DNA of 56,457 bases. It comes from Caldivirga sp. MU80 (GTDB lineage Archaea > Thermoproteota > Thermoprotei > Thermoproteales > Thermocladiaceae). The notes under the pieces are model-generated. The model did not search any database. It worked only from the letters and a program-made list of their open reading frames with translations, and was not told where the DNA came from. A program made the translations under genes and the position numbers. Below, in pieces: positions 36,852-45,935 of the stretch (positions within the stretch are counted from its first letter, which is position 1; the number at the start of each line of letters is the position of its first letter). The stretch covers positions 1-56,457 of the forward strand of contig NZ_LCTF01000012.1 in NCBI RefSeq assembly GCF_001663375.1. The letters run 5' to 3'.

Positions 36852-37140
36852 TTAAGAAGCCGTTAAAAGACTGTATAGTGTGTAGTGGTCGTTAATGAAT
36901 GTGGCTGGGTCTAGGCTTACGTTACCCATGGTTGCGGAGTGGTTAGGTAGGTACACATAGTTTATATATTCTTCATTAACTGTGGATATAATCTGAGTCC
37001 TAATAGACATATGTTAGTGCAGACTTATTAAAGTTAATGCTGGCACTACAACCATAACCACTGGCAACTGTAACCTCGGTCAATGCGCCTACCACGGCTC
37101 CTATCATTACGAGGAACTGTATTGGAACCATAGCTTAGGA
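36852..37140 (-). pseudogene. Unidentified decayed gene
   Basis: Two minus-strand frames overlap at a likely frameshift: MVPIQFLVMIGAVVGALTEV then ASGYGCSASINFNKSALTYVY (37128 to 37000), and MSIRTQIISTVNEEYINYVY then LPNHSATMGNVSLDPATFIN and HYTLYSLLTAS (37010 to 36852). Both look coding; neither is recognised. The first begins hydrophobic, as if exported. This is all I can see in the 490-bp gap 36768-37257. Confidence 0.4.
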
Positions 37141-37257
37141 TCATGGATCGCTTAGTAATATTTTATTTAAATGAAAAATTAATGATTCACCATTGAGTAA
37201 GGTTTTTAAATGAAGTTAAAATAACCCCATCACCTTCACCCTACCCATCACCTTAAG

Positions 37258-38250
37258 GTGGTCTTGATGACGAAGAAGAAGTACCTGGCATTGTCCATGT
37301 TAGCCTCGGCGCTGTGGGGAGTATCGTACCCGGTCAGTTACCTAGCCTTAAGGCTTTATGGGGTTAATGATCTCATAACCTTAAGTTACCTAGTATCCAC
37401 GATACTACTCTCAGTGCCTCTACTAGCCCGTGGCTTCGAGATAAAGTCAGTGGTTAAGGGTGTTACAATATCCCCGGTAAACTACGCCCTAAACTACCTA
37501 TACATTAGGCTGACTGGTGATGTTGACGGATTAGCGGCCTTGGCTGGCTCCAGCTACATAATCCCGCTCATAATAATAGACTACATGAATAGTGAGAGCC
37601 TTAACACTAGGCATGTTGCATCAGCTATCATGCTACTGCTCAGCATTTATCTACTTTACCAGGGGTACTACGGCTCATTGGCAATTGCCTTACTGATGAT
37701 GGTCATCAATCTGGTTTACACGATTGCCTTAGATATGCTTAAGGAGGCTGAGACCATTAGTATGGTTTTCGGTCAATCACTAGGCACCTTAGTGATTTCA
37801 TGTTTAATGGCACTTAACCTGGGTGAGACGTCACACATAGATATGTTTAATGTGAACTACATATACTACCCATTGGTGCTCTCACTAGTGGGGGTGGTGT
37901 TGCCTTACGTGTTATACTCAGAGGCCATTAAGCACATTGGCCCCGTATCAGCATCGTTAACGTCGTCAATTGAAATCTTAGCCTCAATAGCATCCTCAGC
38001 ATTTTTAAGTCCACCACCAGTTAACCCAGCTGCATGGCTACTGCTAGCATTATCAATAATACTAATTAACGTTGAGCCACTTAACCGCGGTAACGTCAAC
38101 CCAATGTGCATCAATCAGCCTGCAATTAATGACAAACCCAATGGTGTGGGCATAAGCCTAGGCAGCATTACCAGTAATATTAATGAGCAGCATGGGGTTA
38201 AGCATATTAGCCTATTAATACATGCTCCAGGTAGGGGTGTAGTGCTGTAG
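37258..38250 (+). CDS. EamA/DMT-family transporter
   Basis: 330 residues with about ten hydrophobic helices in two halves, starting LALSMLASALWGVSYPVSYLALR (the EamA motif of W/G and P in the first helix) and with VVLPYVLYSEAIKHIGPVSASLTSSIEILASIASS near the end of the second half, which is the classic EamA repeat end. A hydrophilic tail of about 55 residues follows the last helix. Substrate unknown (amino acids, nucleotide sugars and drugs are all carried by the family). The ATG after VL may be the true start. Confidence 0.85.
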   Translation: MVLMTKKKYLALSMLASALWGVSYPVSYLALRLYGVNDLITLSYLVSTILLSVPLLARGFEIKSVVKGVTISPVNYALNYLYIRLTGDVDGLAALAGSSYIIPLIIIDYMNSESLNTRHVASAIMLLLSIYLLYQGYYGSLAIALLMMVINLVYTIALDMLKEAETISMVFGQSLGTLVISCLMALNLGETSHIDMFNVNYIYYPLVLSLVGVVLPYVLYSEAIKHIGPVSASLTSSIEILASIASSAFLSPPPVNPAAWLLLALSIILINVEPLNRGNVNPMCINQPAINDKPNGVGISLGSITSNINEQHGVKHISLLIHAPGRGVVL

Positions 38251-38290
38251 ATATAAAGGGATAATAAGGAGAGTTGCCACTAAGGCTATT

Positions 38291-39037
38291 ATGGTAAGTA
38301 TCCTAGTTGGTACATGCGGCTTCCCAACGGCTAGGTCAAGGTACTATGAGCTATTCCCAGTGGTGGAGTTGCAGGAAACCTTCTATGACCTACCCACCGA
38401 GGATAGGATGAGGCATTTGAGGGAAGAGGCACCGAGTGGATTCGCCTTCACCGTTAAGGTCTTCCAAGGGTTAACCCATGGCACTAACTCACCCACTTGG
38501 AGGAGGGTTAGGAGGGCTAGGTTAACCGGCAACACCACTAACTATGGTTTACTTAAGCCAACTAGGGAGAACCTTGAGCTCTGGGGTGAGTTCCTCAGGT
38601 TAACCAAGCCCCTTAACCCAGCCTTCTACATATTCCAAACCCCACCATCAATGGTCATTAACAGTGATAGTGCCAAGGATGTGGTTGAGTTCTTCAGATC
38701 AATAGGTGAGCCAGGTAGGGTTGGCTGGGAGCCAAGGGGGGCCAGCTACAGTGACCCAAACTCCCTCATGCGAGTATTCAATAGTACTGACGTCATACAC
38801 GTGGTTGACCCATTTAGGAGGAGTCCAATGGTGACTAGGGAGGTAGCTTACTTCAGGCTGCACGGCATTGGTGAGGGGGAGGTTAACTACAGGTATAGGT
38901 ACTCCGATTCGGACCTTGACTCATTGGGGAGACTGATTTTAGGCCAGGTTTCACGGGTGGTCTACGTCATGTTCAACAATGTTCACATGCTTGACGATGC
39001 CTTAAGGTTTAAGAGGTTAATTGAGGCTAAGGGCTAG
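38291..39037 (+). CDS. DUF72 family protein
   Basis: 248 residues. ILVGTCGFPTARSRYYELFPVVELQETFYDLP and GFAFTVKVFQGLTH are the N-terminal hallmarks of DUF72, a TIM-barrel family (COG1801, YecE), and WEPRGASY with VVDPF and AYFRLHG...YRYRYSDSDL near the end match its C-terminal motifs. Function unknown. It is 40 bp after the EamA gene, on the same strand. Confidence 0.9.
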   Translation: MVSILVGTCGFPTARSRYYELFPVVELQETFYDLPTEDRMRHLREEAPSGFAFTVKVFQGLTHGTNSPTWRRVRRARLTGNTTNYGLLKPTRENLELWGEFLRLTKPLNPAFYIFQTPPSMVINSDSAKDVVEFFRSIGEPGRVGWEPRGASYSDPNSLMRVFNSTDVIHVVDPFRRSPMVTREVAYFRLHGIGEGEVNYRYRYSDSDLDSLGRLILGQVSRVVYVMFNNVHMLDDALRFKRLIEAKG

Positions 39038-39057
39038 GCTTCATGGTGAGGGTCGCC

Positions 39058-39261
39058 TTAAGTATCCCTGCAGCCCCTAATCGACTCAAGGTACCTCAAC
39101 GACTCGGCTATGTATCTAGCTAATGGGTTCTTAACCTGTACACCACTGCACCTGTAAATTAGGCTTGCCCCCCTGTGGGCCAGTTCATAGTCCTTAATCG
39201 GCACCACCAGCATAATCACCACGTTTTCCCCCTCCAACCCAACCTTAACCTTTAGGCCCAT
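39058..39261 (-). CDS. Small hypothetical protein
   Basis: 67 residues, GLKVKVGLEGENVVIMLVVP then IKDYELAHRGASLIYRCSG and VKNPLARYIAESLRYLES. A beta-rich beginning and an amphipathic helical end; two Cys. It reads as a real gene because of its composition and the absence of a better frame, but I do not recognise it. It is the next gene after the M1 aminopeptidase on the same strand, 73 bp from its end. Confidence 0.5.
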   Translation of the reverse strand: MGLKVKVGLEGENVVIMLVVPIKDYELAHRGASLIYRCSGVQVKNPLARYIAESLRYLESIRGCRDT

Positions 39262-39334
39262 TACCTTACTTGGGTCTAAGCCTTAAATTAAGAGTATCAG
39301 GTAAAAACATCGATAGGTATTTAATGGCATGCCA

Positions 39335-41878
39335 CTAAGCCTTGGACTCAATCCTCCCCACCCTGTCCATTAACCTCCTTTGCTCCTCCCTAATCTGCTC
39401 CAACTCCTCCCTCAACCTCTGGTACTCAACACCCCTGCTCAGGTGCTCCCTTATCCTAGTCGCAACATCCCTGGCATACCTCCTAAACCTGCCACTTAAC
39501 TCAGCTGCTATGAAGCCTGGTGCATTACCCGAGACTATGGAGTCCAAGACATCGAGGAATCTCGGGTCCATTGAGTACTCCACGGCGCTTAACGCCGCTG
39601 AGGCAACCCTAATGTACGGGTCCTTAAGCAGCTCAATCAACCTTTCATAGACCCTCCTGTCACTGGTGAACCTACCCAGCGACTGCGCTGCAGCGGCCCT
39701 GACTAATGTTGGGTATCCGAGTTGAGTATACTTTAAGATTATGTCAACGGCTTCGTCACCGCCTAGTTCAGCTAGCCCCCTTAATGCACCCTGTGTTATG
39801 ACATTGTTGTGGCTTGGGTAGTTGAGAGCCTTAACTAGTTCATTGAAATAATCCCTAATGCCTACCTTGCCCAGTGATTCAGCTGCAGTGGACCTAACGT
39901 AGTAGCTCTCCTTAACGTCAGTTAGGATTGAGGAGAGTACCTTAGCCGTCTCCTCACTACCCTTAAAGTTACCCAACGCCTCAACTATGGCACGCCTAAC
40001 CCTCGGGTGCTCCTCAACTTTAAGTGCCTCCAGAAGAGACTTGGCCGCATCATTAACGCCTAACCTACCCAATGCCCTAGCGGCCTCAGCCCTAACACCC
40101 CAGAACTTGTCGCTAAGTAGCGCACTTGTTAAGGCTTCTATTGATCTTAAGCTACTATTCCTGGATAAGGCATCAATCGCCTCAAGCCTGCAGGCCAGGT
40201 TGATGCTTCCCAACTCAGCCTTAGCCTCCTCAACACCCTTATCACTGCTCACAACCTTAATCGCAATCTTAAACTCAGGATCGATGCATACGTAGGCGGG
40301 CCTCTCCTTACTTGGTATGTAAACCACGGACTCCCTCGAATTAACATCAACCCTAACCAGCTGCCTTGACCCATCCTGATAACCCGCCTCGAATTCCAGC
40401 GGCAACCTATATATGGGGTATGAGTCTTCGCCCTGGGTCTGGCTAACACTTAACCTTAAGTAACCTGATTCATGGCTCCAGGAGTACTTGATCATGGGAT
40501 GCCCAGCTGAGTAAACAAACTGGTTAAAGAACCAGTCAAGGGGCCTACCTGAGGCCTCCTCCATAGCCTTCCTCAAGTCCTCGGTATCGGCATTACTGAA
40601 TGCGTGCCTAGTTAGGAAAATGTTAATACCCCTCCTGAAGTTCTCCTCCCCTATTATGCCTTTTAACGTGTGTAGTACGAGTGAACCCTTTTCGTAAGTA
40701 TGCCTATCGAAAACTTCCTCAGGGTACTTGTAAAGCCTAATGACGATGGGCCTTGAGTAACGCCTATACTCATTAAGGTAGGCCCTAAGGTTCTGGTGGA
40801 GCTCGTAAATGAACTCGTCATCACCCTTCGAATGCCTCGTGTAAAGGGCCTCCATATACGTTGCGAAGGCTTCGTTAAGCCAAATGTTACCCCAATCCCT
40901 AGTGGTAACCAAGTCACCAAACCACTGATGAGCCAACTCATGAGCAACCAAACCATCAGAAGAAAAATCCTCCCTACCTGGGCATGGGAATTTTGAGCCT
41001 GGGCAATGGGCGTGTTCATCATGAATAGTCGTGTCGGTTAGTATAGTCACCGTCGTATTCTCCATACCGCCGCCAAATTCACTAACAACAGCATGCTTAT
41101 AGTTGGGCCATGGGTACTTAACGCCGGTGTATTCACTGTAGAAGTTCAACATGTCGCATATCCTGTGGAAGCTGTACCTAGCCAGTTCACCATAACCCTT
41201 AGGCACATAGTGCTTAACCTCAACGCCGCCGCAGTTCTCCTCAATGACTTCGAATTCAGCAGCCGCAAAGGCTATTAGGTAGGCTGAGTGTGGCTTATCA
41301 AGCCTCCAACGCCATAGGGTCTCGTCGCCTAAATCCCTACTCTCAACTAGGTATCCGTTTGATACAGCCGTTAGTGGTTTCGGTACTATCAATGTTAATT
41401 CACTGGTTAACTTAACGCTTGGGTAATCTGGTATGGGTAACCAGTAGTGATTGTCCTCGCTCTCACCCTGCGTCCAAACCATTGGCCTCCTATCCTTGTA
41501 ATACTCATCGGGAAGTATGAAGTGTACACCGTTCCTAGGCTTAGCGCTATAGCTAACAGTTACTGTAAACTCGGAGCCAGCATTACCGGTTATGTAGATC
41601 CTCAAGACACGCCCATCATAGTTAAAATGAGCCTCGCTACCATTAACCATAACTGAGTTTATCTGCATCTCGGCGGCGTCAAAATCCACATGGTCAATCC
41701 TGTCTGTAAGCGTTATTGCATATCTAGCCTCCCCCTGAATGGACTTGGTGGCTAGGTTAAGTCTAATTGCCGCTGATAGGTACTTAACCACGTATCCATA
41801 GTACCTCTGGTACTGCGGCTCATAATCCGGGTACGTGAAACCCCTACCCACTAGGTAACCAGCCTTGTCAAACGACAT
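39335..41878 (-). CDS. M1 family metallo-aminopeptidase with C-terminal HEAT repeats
   Basis: About 847 residues. The M1 exopeptidase motif GGMENT (about residue 269) precedes the zinc site HELAHQWFGD (about 306-315) and its third ligand in NEAFATYMEALY. The catalytic domain ends near residue 530. Then come repeated 30-residue units of HEAT/PBS-lyase type (for example WGVRAEAARALGRLGV, PRVRRAIVEALGNF, YVRSTAAESLGKVG, LVRAAAAQSLGRF) and a C-terminal coiled-coil (LREELEQIREEQRRLMDRV). A TTAAATA element about 25 bp before 41878 favours this start over 41890. Confidence 0.93.
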   Translation of the reverse strand: MSFDKAGYLVGRGFTYPDYEPQYQRYYGYVVKYLSAAIRLNLATKSIQGEARYAITLTDRIDHVDFDAAEMQINSVMVNGSEAHFNYDGRVLRIYITGNAGSEFTVTVSYSAKPRNGVHFILPDEYYKDRRPMVWTQGESEDNHYWLPIPDYPSVKLTSELTLIVPKPLTAVSNGYLVESRDLGDETLWRWRLDKPHSAYLIAFAAAEFEVIEENCGGVEVKHYVPKGYGELARYSFHRICDMLNFYSEYTGVKYPWPNYKHAVVSEFGGGMENTTVTILTDTTIHDEHAHCPGSKFPCPGREDFSSDGLVAHELAHQWFGDLVTTRDWGNIWLNEAFATYMEALYTRHSKGDDEFIYELHQNLRAYLNEYRRYSRPIVIRLYKYPEEVFDRHTYEKGSLVLHTLKGIIGEENFRRGINIFLTRHAFSNADTEDLRKAMEEASGRPLDWFFNQFVYSAGHPMIKYSWSHESGYLRLSVSQTQGEDSYPIYRLPLEFEAGYQDGSRQLVRVDVNSRESVVYIPSKERPAYVCIDPEFKIAIKVVSSDKGVEEAKAELGSINLACRLEAIDALSRNSSLRSIEALTSALLSDKFWGVRAEAARALGRLGVNDAAKSLLEALKVEEHPRVRRAIVEALGNFKGSEETAKVLSSILTDVKESYYVRSTAAESLGKVGIRDYFNELVKALNYPSHNNVITQGALRGLAELGGDEAVDIILKYTQLGYPTLVRAAAAQSLGRFTSDRRVYERLIELLKDPYIRVASAALSAVEYSMDPRFLDVLDSIVSGNAPGFIAAELSGRFRRYARDVATRIREHLSRGVEYQRLREELEQIREEQRRLMDRVGRIESKA

Positions 41879-41955
41879 TACTAAACCCATAGCTTAAGGT
41901 ATTTAAGCATACCCATATGGGCAATGCTTTAAAACATACAATGCTTACCCCGCTC

Positions 41956-42408
41956 ATGAGTGCCCAGGGGTTTAATGAAGTTGTCCAAGTAGCCATGGTA
42001 GTTCCGGATATTCAATCAGCCGTGAAGCTATGGGCCAGCGTACTAAAGGTTAAGGAACCTGAGATTGTGGAAACTGAGGAGTGGGAGAAGACTAACATGA
42101 CGTTTAGGGGTGTTCCATCCAGGGGAAGGGCTAAGTTGGCCTTCTTCAGGTTAGGCAACATAACCATAGAGCTTATTCAACCTGTGGGTGGGCCGAGCAC
42201 GTGGAGTGAATTCCTAGAGAAGCATGGACCTGGGATACACCACATAGCGTTTAACGTGGGTAACGTAGATGAGGCCTTAAGGATGCTTAAGGAGGCTGGT
42301 GGCTTGATAGAACAGGAGGGCAAGTTCAAGGGTGGTGGGTACATTTACGTTGACGCTAGGAGGAGTCTCGGTGCAATGATCGAACTGCTTTACCGCGAGC
42401 CCACTTAG
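41956..42408 (+). CDS. VOC-superfamily protein, methylmalonyl-CoA epimerase-like
   Basis: About 150 residues. FNEVVQVAMVVPDIQSAVKLWASVL and GPGIHHIAFNVGNVDEALRMLKEAGG are the paired beta-alpha-beta-beta-beta units of the vicinal-oxygen-chelate fold, with the metal ligands H (in IHHIAF) and E (in NITIELIQP and MIELLY). Family resemblance is to methylmalonyl-CoA epimerase/glyoxalase. The frame opens at 41917, but TTTAAAA at 41928-41934 would place a leaderless start at the ATG at 41956. Confidence 0.8.
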   Translation: MSAQGFNEVVQVAMVVPDIQSAVKLWASVLKVKEPEIVETEEWEKTNMTFRGVPSRGRAKLAFFRLGNITIELIQPVGGPSTWSEFLEKHGPGIHHIAFNVGNVDEALRMLKEAGGLIEQEGKFKGGGYIYVDARRSLGAMIELLYREPT

Positions 42409-42499
42409 ACCATCTAAGAATAGTCATTGCCCATTCACATGGTTAGTGTTGGGTTTAATGAAAAAGCTTATAAAATCCATAAATCTAAATGCTAACTAG

Positions 42500-42577
42500 G
42501 CCCCGGTAGCTCAGCCTGGGTGGAGTGTCCGGCTCATAACCGGAAGGTCCCGGGTTCAAATCCCGGCCGGGGCACCA
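42500..42577 (+). tRNA. tRNA-Met (CAU), elongator-type, CCA encoded
   Basis: Acceptor GCCCCGG pairs with CCGGGGC before ACCA; the D arm is GCTC...GGAG, the anticodon stem TCCGG/CCGGA encloses loop CTCATAA with anticodon CAT (42535-42537), and the T arm is CCGGG-TTCAAAT-CCCGG. No intron. The G1-C72 pair and lack of three consecutive G-C pairs in the anticodon stem argue against the initiator. A tRNA-Ile2 with modified C34 cannot be ruled out from the anticodon alone. Confidence 0.93.
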
Positions 42578-42671
42578 CGGTGCTATCCCTCATACCGTTA
42601 CCTTGAGTGTTATTACTGCATCATGGTAAGTGGAGATGTGTAAATTATGCATCTACCAAGATGTTTTAATT

Positions 42672-42687
42672 ACTGACCGATCAGTCA
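42672..42687 (+). promoter_or_regulatory. Shared operator, site 1 (before the ferredoxin gene)
   Basis: ACTGACCGATCAGTCA, containing the inverted repeat ACTGA-CCGA-TCAGT, just behind a TATA-like GTTTTAAT and 6 bp before the ATG at 42694. It aligns over 16 bp without gaps with sites at 43560, 45905 and 47775. Position over the transcription start implies repression. The TetR-family regulator at 47202 is the likely binder (inference). Confidence 0.75.
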
Positions 42688-42693
42688 AATTCG

Positions 42694-43455
42694 ATGACCC
42701 AGAGTATGAGTAAAACCTGGCATGGGGTAGATAGGTTAAAGTACGTGTGGTTCCCTAGGATTGACTATGATAAATGCATTGGATGTGGTCTCTGTCTCCT
42801 TACTTGTGGCAATGATGTATTTAGGTGGTATCCTGAGGGAAGCTTGCCCATAGTTGCGAACCCAGGTAATTGCGTCCTAGGCTGCACAACATGTGCAAAA
42901 CTCTGCCCAGAGGATGCAATAACATTCCCTGATGACCCAAAGAAGTTCGTTCACTCAATAATTATTAAGGAGAAGGTATACCCCATAGTCAAGAGGGAAC
43001 TTGGGGAAAGGCTCAATAAGTACCCTGATCATAAGGTATCGACTGGGAAGGCAATCACTGATATTAGCATTAAGCCGGAGTTCAGCAAGTGGCATGGGGT
43101 TAATAGAAAAACCATAAACTGGGGTCCTAGAATAGATGAGAAGAAATGCATTGGATGCGGCATGTGCGTAGTTCAGTGCTCAGAAAAGAGGAGTGTGTTT
43201 GGTTATGATGAACAGAGGAGAAAGGCTGTTGTGTTAGTTCCTGAAAACTGCATGGTAGGGTGTAATAACTGCCAGATTGCCTGCCTCTGGGATGCAATAA
43301 CATTCCCAAGTATATCAGAGGTAAGGGAGCTTACTAGGAAGCTTATTGCCTCGGGAAGAATAAAGGAGGAACTTGATGCGAAACTCCAACAAAACCCTCA
43401 CTTGCTCATCGAGCTACCATGTACATCCCTTGAAAAGACAAAACTAAACCAATGA
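42694..43455 (+). CDS. Tandem-duplicated ferredoxin with four [4Fe-4S] motifs
   Basis: 253 residues made of two homologous halves of about 125 residues, each beginning with a WHGV segment. Each half has CIGCG-C...C (CX2CX2CX3C) and a second cluster motif of unusual spacing CX3CX2CX3C (CVLGCTTCAKLCPED, CMVGCNNCQIACLWD), each followed by the shared DAITFP. Soluble, probably an electron carrier. A TetR-type operator overlaps its promoter, grouping it with the transporters downstream. Confidence 0.85.
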   Translation: MTQSMSKTWHGVDRLKYVWFPRIDYDKCIGCGLCLLTCGNDVFRWYPEGSLPIVANPGNCVLGCTTCAKLCPEDAITFPDDPKKFVHSIIIKEKVYPIVKRELGERLNKYPDHKVSTGKAITDISIKPEFSKWHGVNRKTINWGPRIDEKKCIGCGMCVVQCSEKRSVFGYDEQRRKAVVLVPENCMVGCNNCQIACLWDAITFPSISEVRELTRKLIASGRIKEELDAKLQQNPHLLIELPCTSLEKTKLNQ

Positions 43456-43559
43456 ACCATACATATTTGTAAATATTTTTAGTTATTCACCTAAAATATA
43501 TTAACTTTTATTAGTGATAATTATTTATATAGAAATAATTCAATGCGAAAGTTTTATAA

Positions 43560-43575
43560 ACCGTCTGGTCAGTCC
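43560..43575 (+). promoter_or_regulatory. Shared operator, site 2 (before the BASS-USP gene)
   Basis: ACCGTCTGGTCAGTCC directly follows a TATA box (GTTTTATAAA) and lies 18-33 bp ahead of the ATG at 43593. It matches the other three sites at 11 to 13 of 16 positions, with the right half GTCAGTC identical to sites 3 and 4. Confidence 0.7.
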
Positions 43576-43592
43576 GCATTTCCACGAGTTCC

Positions 43593-45233
43593 ATGAATAA
43601 TCTAATAAATCTAAGTCAAAGAACTAAACTTGAAAAGATTAGGGATCACCTAGATAAGTTTCTTGGGCTCTATGTTGGATTAGCGATAATCATAGGCTTA
43701 ATAGCGGGTTACTATGACACGGCTTGGGCGCATAGTCACATAGCCCTGCTTCAAAACGTTATGTTGGCATCAGTATACGTGATGATCTTCCCAATGATGC
43801 TAATGCTCAATATTAAAGCGCTGGGGAACGCATTCAGAAACTGGAAACTCATCACCGCCGTGATATTACTCAACTTCGCCTATGGACCCCTCATGGCGGT
43901 GCTTCTAGGAAACCTGTTTCTCATTAATCCCTATGTAAGGCTTGGATTGTTCTTGGCATGGGTTGTACCCTGTTCATCAATGAGCATCGGATATGTGGGG
44001 TTAATGAAGGCAGATGTAAGCGCAGCAACAGCCATGGTTGCACTTTCATTTTTCCTCTCGCTCGCGCTGATTCCAACTGAAGCATCGCTGTATATCCATA
44101 ACATTCTCGCAAGTGAACGACTTGCACTTTCTAGTGCCATGATTTCTAAGATCGAAATGAACCTAGTTATTACCATAATTGAAATATTAATTGTACCGCT
44201 GGCTCTCGCCATACCCACACATGAAGCGATGATTAGAAAAATGGGGCAAGAAAAATTCAGAAGGATAAGTCCTCTATTCCCGACTCTTACGATACTTGGC
44301 ATGATAACGCTAATCTTCACAATATTCTTTGCCCACGCCGGTGTGCTAATTACCCACATTATGGATATGCTTGGCGTAGTCTATTCTACCGTGGTTTTTT
44401 ACTCCGTCTCACTCACTGTTTTTACTATACTGTTTAAGTACATTAAGCTGAACAGGAGAAATGAATCGCCATACAGTTCAGCCATGGTTGCAATACTTAC
44501 TGGTTTGCCAAAGAATGAAGCCACAGCCATAGCACTCAGCGCCTTAGCGCTCGCGCCCCTCGGCCCTCAGGTTGCATTTTTGGCATCCATGCCGCCCTCT
44601 CTCATACCTGCTTTTCAAGTAGTATTCATAATAGTGTTCTTAAAGCTCAGGGAGAAAATAATAGATTACTATGGTGCTAGGAAAGAAATTGAAGAAATTC
44701 TTAAGGTAAGAGAAATACCTGCTAGAGGCGTCGTGAGTGAAGAAAAGGAAGTAAGTGAAGTTGTTGAGGTGCAGGAATTAAGTGCCGGAGGTGTCGTGAG
44801 AAAGATTGGTTTAAATATCCTGGTTCCAGTTGACTTTTCTAGAGGAACAGAGGAGTGGATACGTGAGGGACTCGGCAGGCTAAACAACGTCAACAGCATA
44901 ACACTTCTGCATGTAATCCCCCTTAGCCTATCTGAAGTGGGTGATTTCGTTACAGAAGATGTAATAAAAAGTGGGAAGAAGGTTGCTGAACATAAAATGA
45001 GAGAGTTGGTAAAAACAATATCAACATTCGGGCCTTATGAGGTAAGCTATGAGATAGCTGTAGGAGACCCAGCAAGAATAATACTTGAGCAGGCTAATGC
45101 TGGAAAATTTGATATGATAATGATGGGGCACAGGGGTTATGGATACGCCGAGACCTTCTTTGTAGGCAGTGTTACGCTGAAGGTCATATCAAGATCGCCC
45201 ATACCAGTCATGGTGATCAGGAAAAATCCGTGA
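43593..45233 (+). CDS. BASS/ACR3-superfamily transporter fused to a universal stress (UspA) domain
   Basis: 546 residues. Residues 20 to about 365 contain about ten hydrophobic helices of the bile acid:sodium symporter/arsenical resistance-3 superfamily (VMIFPMMLMLNIKAL, VVPCSSMSIGYVGL, LTGLPKNEATAIALSALALAPLGPQVAF). After a charged linker, residues 410-546 form a UspA domain, NILVPVDFSRGTEEW...HVIPLSLSEVGD...GDPARIILEQA...MMGHRGYGYAETFFVGSVT, with the ATP-binding GxxGx9GS motif. The substrate may be an anion or metalloid. The soluble domain may gate transport by nucleotide. Confidence 0.85.
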   Translation: MNNLINLSQRTKLEKIRDHLDKFLGLYVGLAIIIGLIAGYYDTAWAHSHIALLQNVMLASVYVMIFPMMLMLNIKALGNAFRNWKLITAVILLNFAYGPLMAVLLGNLFLINPYVRLGLFLAWVVPCSSMSIGYVGLMKADVSAATAMVALSFFLSLALIPTEASLYIHNILASERLALSSAMISKIEMNLVITIIEILIVPLALAIPTHEAMIRKMGQEKFRRISPLFPTLTILGMITLIFTIFFAHAGVLITHIMDMLGVVYSTVVFYSVSLTVFTILFKYIKLNRRNESPYSSAMVAILTGLPKNEATAIALSALALAPLGPQVAFLASMPPSLIPAFQVVFIIVFLKLREKIIDYYGARKEIEEILKVREIPARGVVSEEKEVSEVVEVQELSAGGVVRKIGLNILVPVDFSRGTEEWIREGLGRLNNVNSITLLHVIPLSLSEVGDFVTEDVIKSGKKVAEHKMRELVKTISTFGPYEVSYEIAVGDPARIILEQANAGKFDMIMMGHRGYGYAETFFVGSVTLKVISRSPIPVMVIRKNP

Positions 45234-45935
45234 TCATTTTTAAATCTAAAATCTGAATCATATTTTAAGTTTTTGATGAAAAGAATAGCAGCCTTACCCC
45301 TCCTAGGTAGGGTGAAGTTTTTGAATACAAAACGTATTAAAGGATTAGGACACTAGGTGTAATGAGGACGGGAACTGGCTCTTACCTTGTAATATCGGAG
45401 GAAGGCATCTACGAAGCGAAGATTAAGAACAGAAGGATAAGTAAGCTCGCTTCTTACCTTGAGCCATCTACCTACCCTTAAGCCATTGCTCCGCGGGCTC
45501 GCATATTCCTATACATTGGGAACTGAACAGACTGGGCACGGCCTAGGTCTACCTTGTCCTAGAGATCACGCTGTAATACAGCTTATAGTTCCTTATGAGA
45601 GGATTCGGCCTGTTGCCTTGTCCTCAAGCATCTGCATCTTCGTCTCATACCCCTGCTTTAGCGCCTGCGTAGGGTTAAGCTGCTGGTTTCCATCTTGTTC
45701 TCAAGAGCGTGGTTAAGCTCTGCAGGCCGTTAGGCTTCCTGTTTTTGTCAACGAAGCCCTTTAGTGTAAGGCTTGCATTGTTGTGAATGATCATGACATG
45801 TTTGTAGATGCTGGGCCTCAAGTGACATTTCTTGGTTTCCCCCTTACCAGTCACAGGGTCAATGCTGTAGTAGTGGGCAGTGGTGTAGGAGGAAAAGTTT
45901 ATAAACTGTCCAGTCAGTCAGTTAACTGACCAGGT
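45234..45935. other. Gene-poor gap with decayed coding fragments
   Basis: 700 bp without an intact gene. On the minus strand frames shift between SSYTTAHYYSIDPVTGKG, ETKKCHLRPSIYKHVMIIH and LTLKGFVDKNRKPNGLQSL (about 45,690-45,890), and further down QLNPTQALKQGYETKMQM then LEDKATGRILS (about 45,600-45,680). On the plus strand a 39-codon frame (45361-45480) reads MRTGTGSYLVISEEGIYEAK. At 45291-45317 CTTACCCCTCCTAGGTAGGG resembles the TnpB element left end. None of these is recognised as a known protein. Confidence 0.5.
45905..45920 (+). promoter_or_regulatory. Shared operator, site 3 (before the MFS gene)
   Basis: ACTGTCCAGTCAGTCA, directly after the TATA box GTTTATAA and 15 bp before the ATG at 45936. 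The next bases, GTTAACTGACCAGG, carry a second, overlapping half-palindrome (CAGTTAACTG). Identical to site 4 in all 16 positions, and the flanks (AAAAGTTTATAA upstream, CTGACCAGGTATG downstream) also agree. Confidence 0.8.

Noticed and set aside
40663..41022. Alternative minus-strand frame in the aminopeptidase gene
   Set aside because: Overlaps the zinc site of the M1 gene in another frame; Trp/Thr-rich shadow.
42500..42577. tRNA-Met as integration site for the island
   Set aside because: The island is 8 kb away and no repeat of the tRNA 3' end was noticed in the window.
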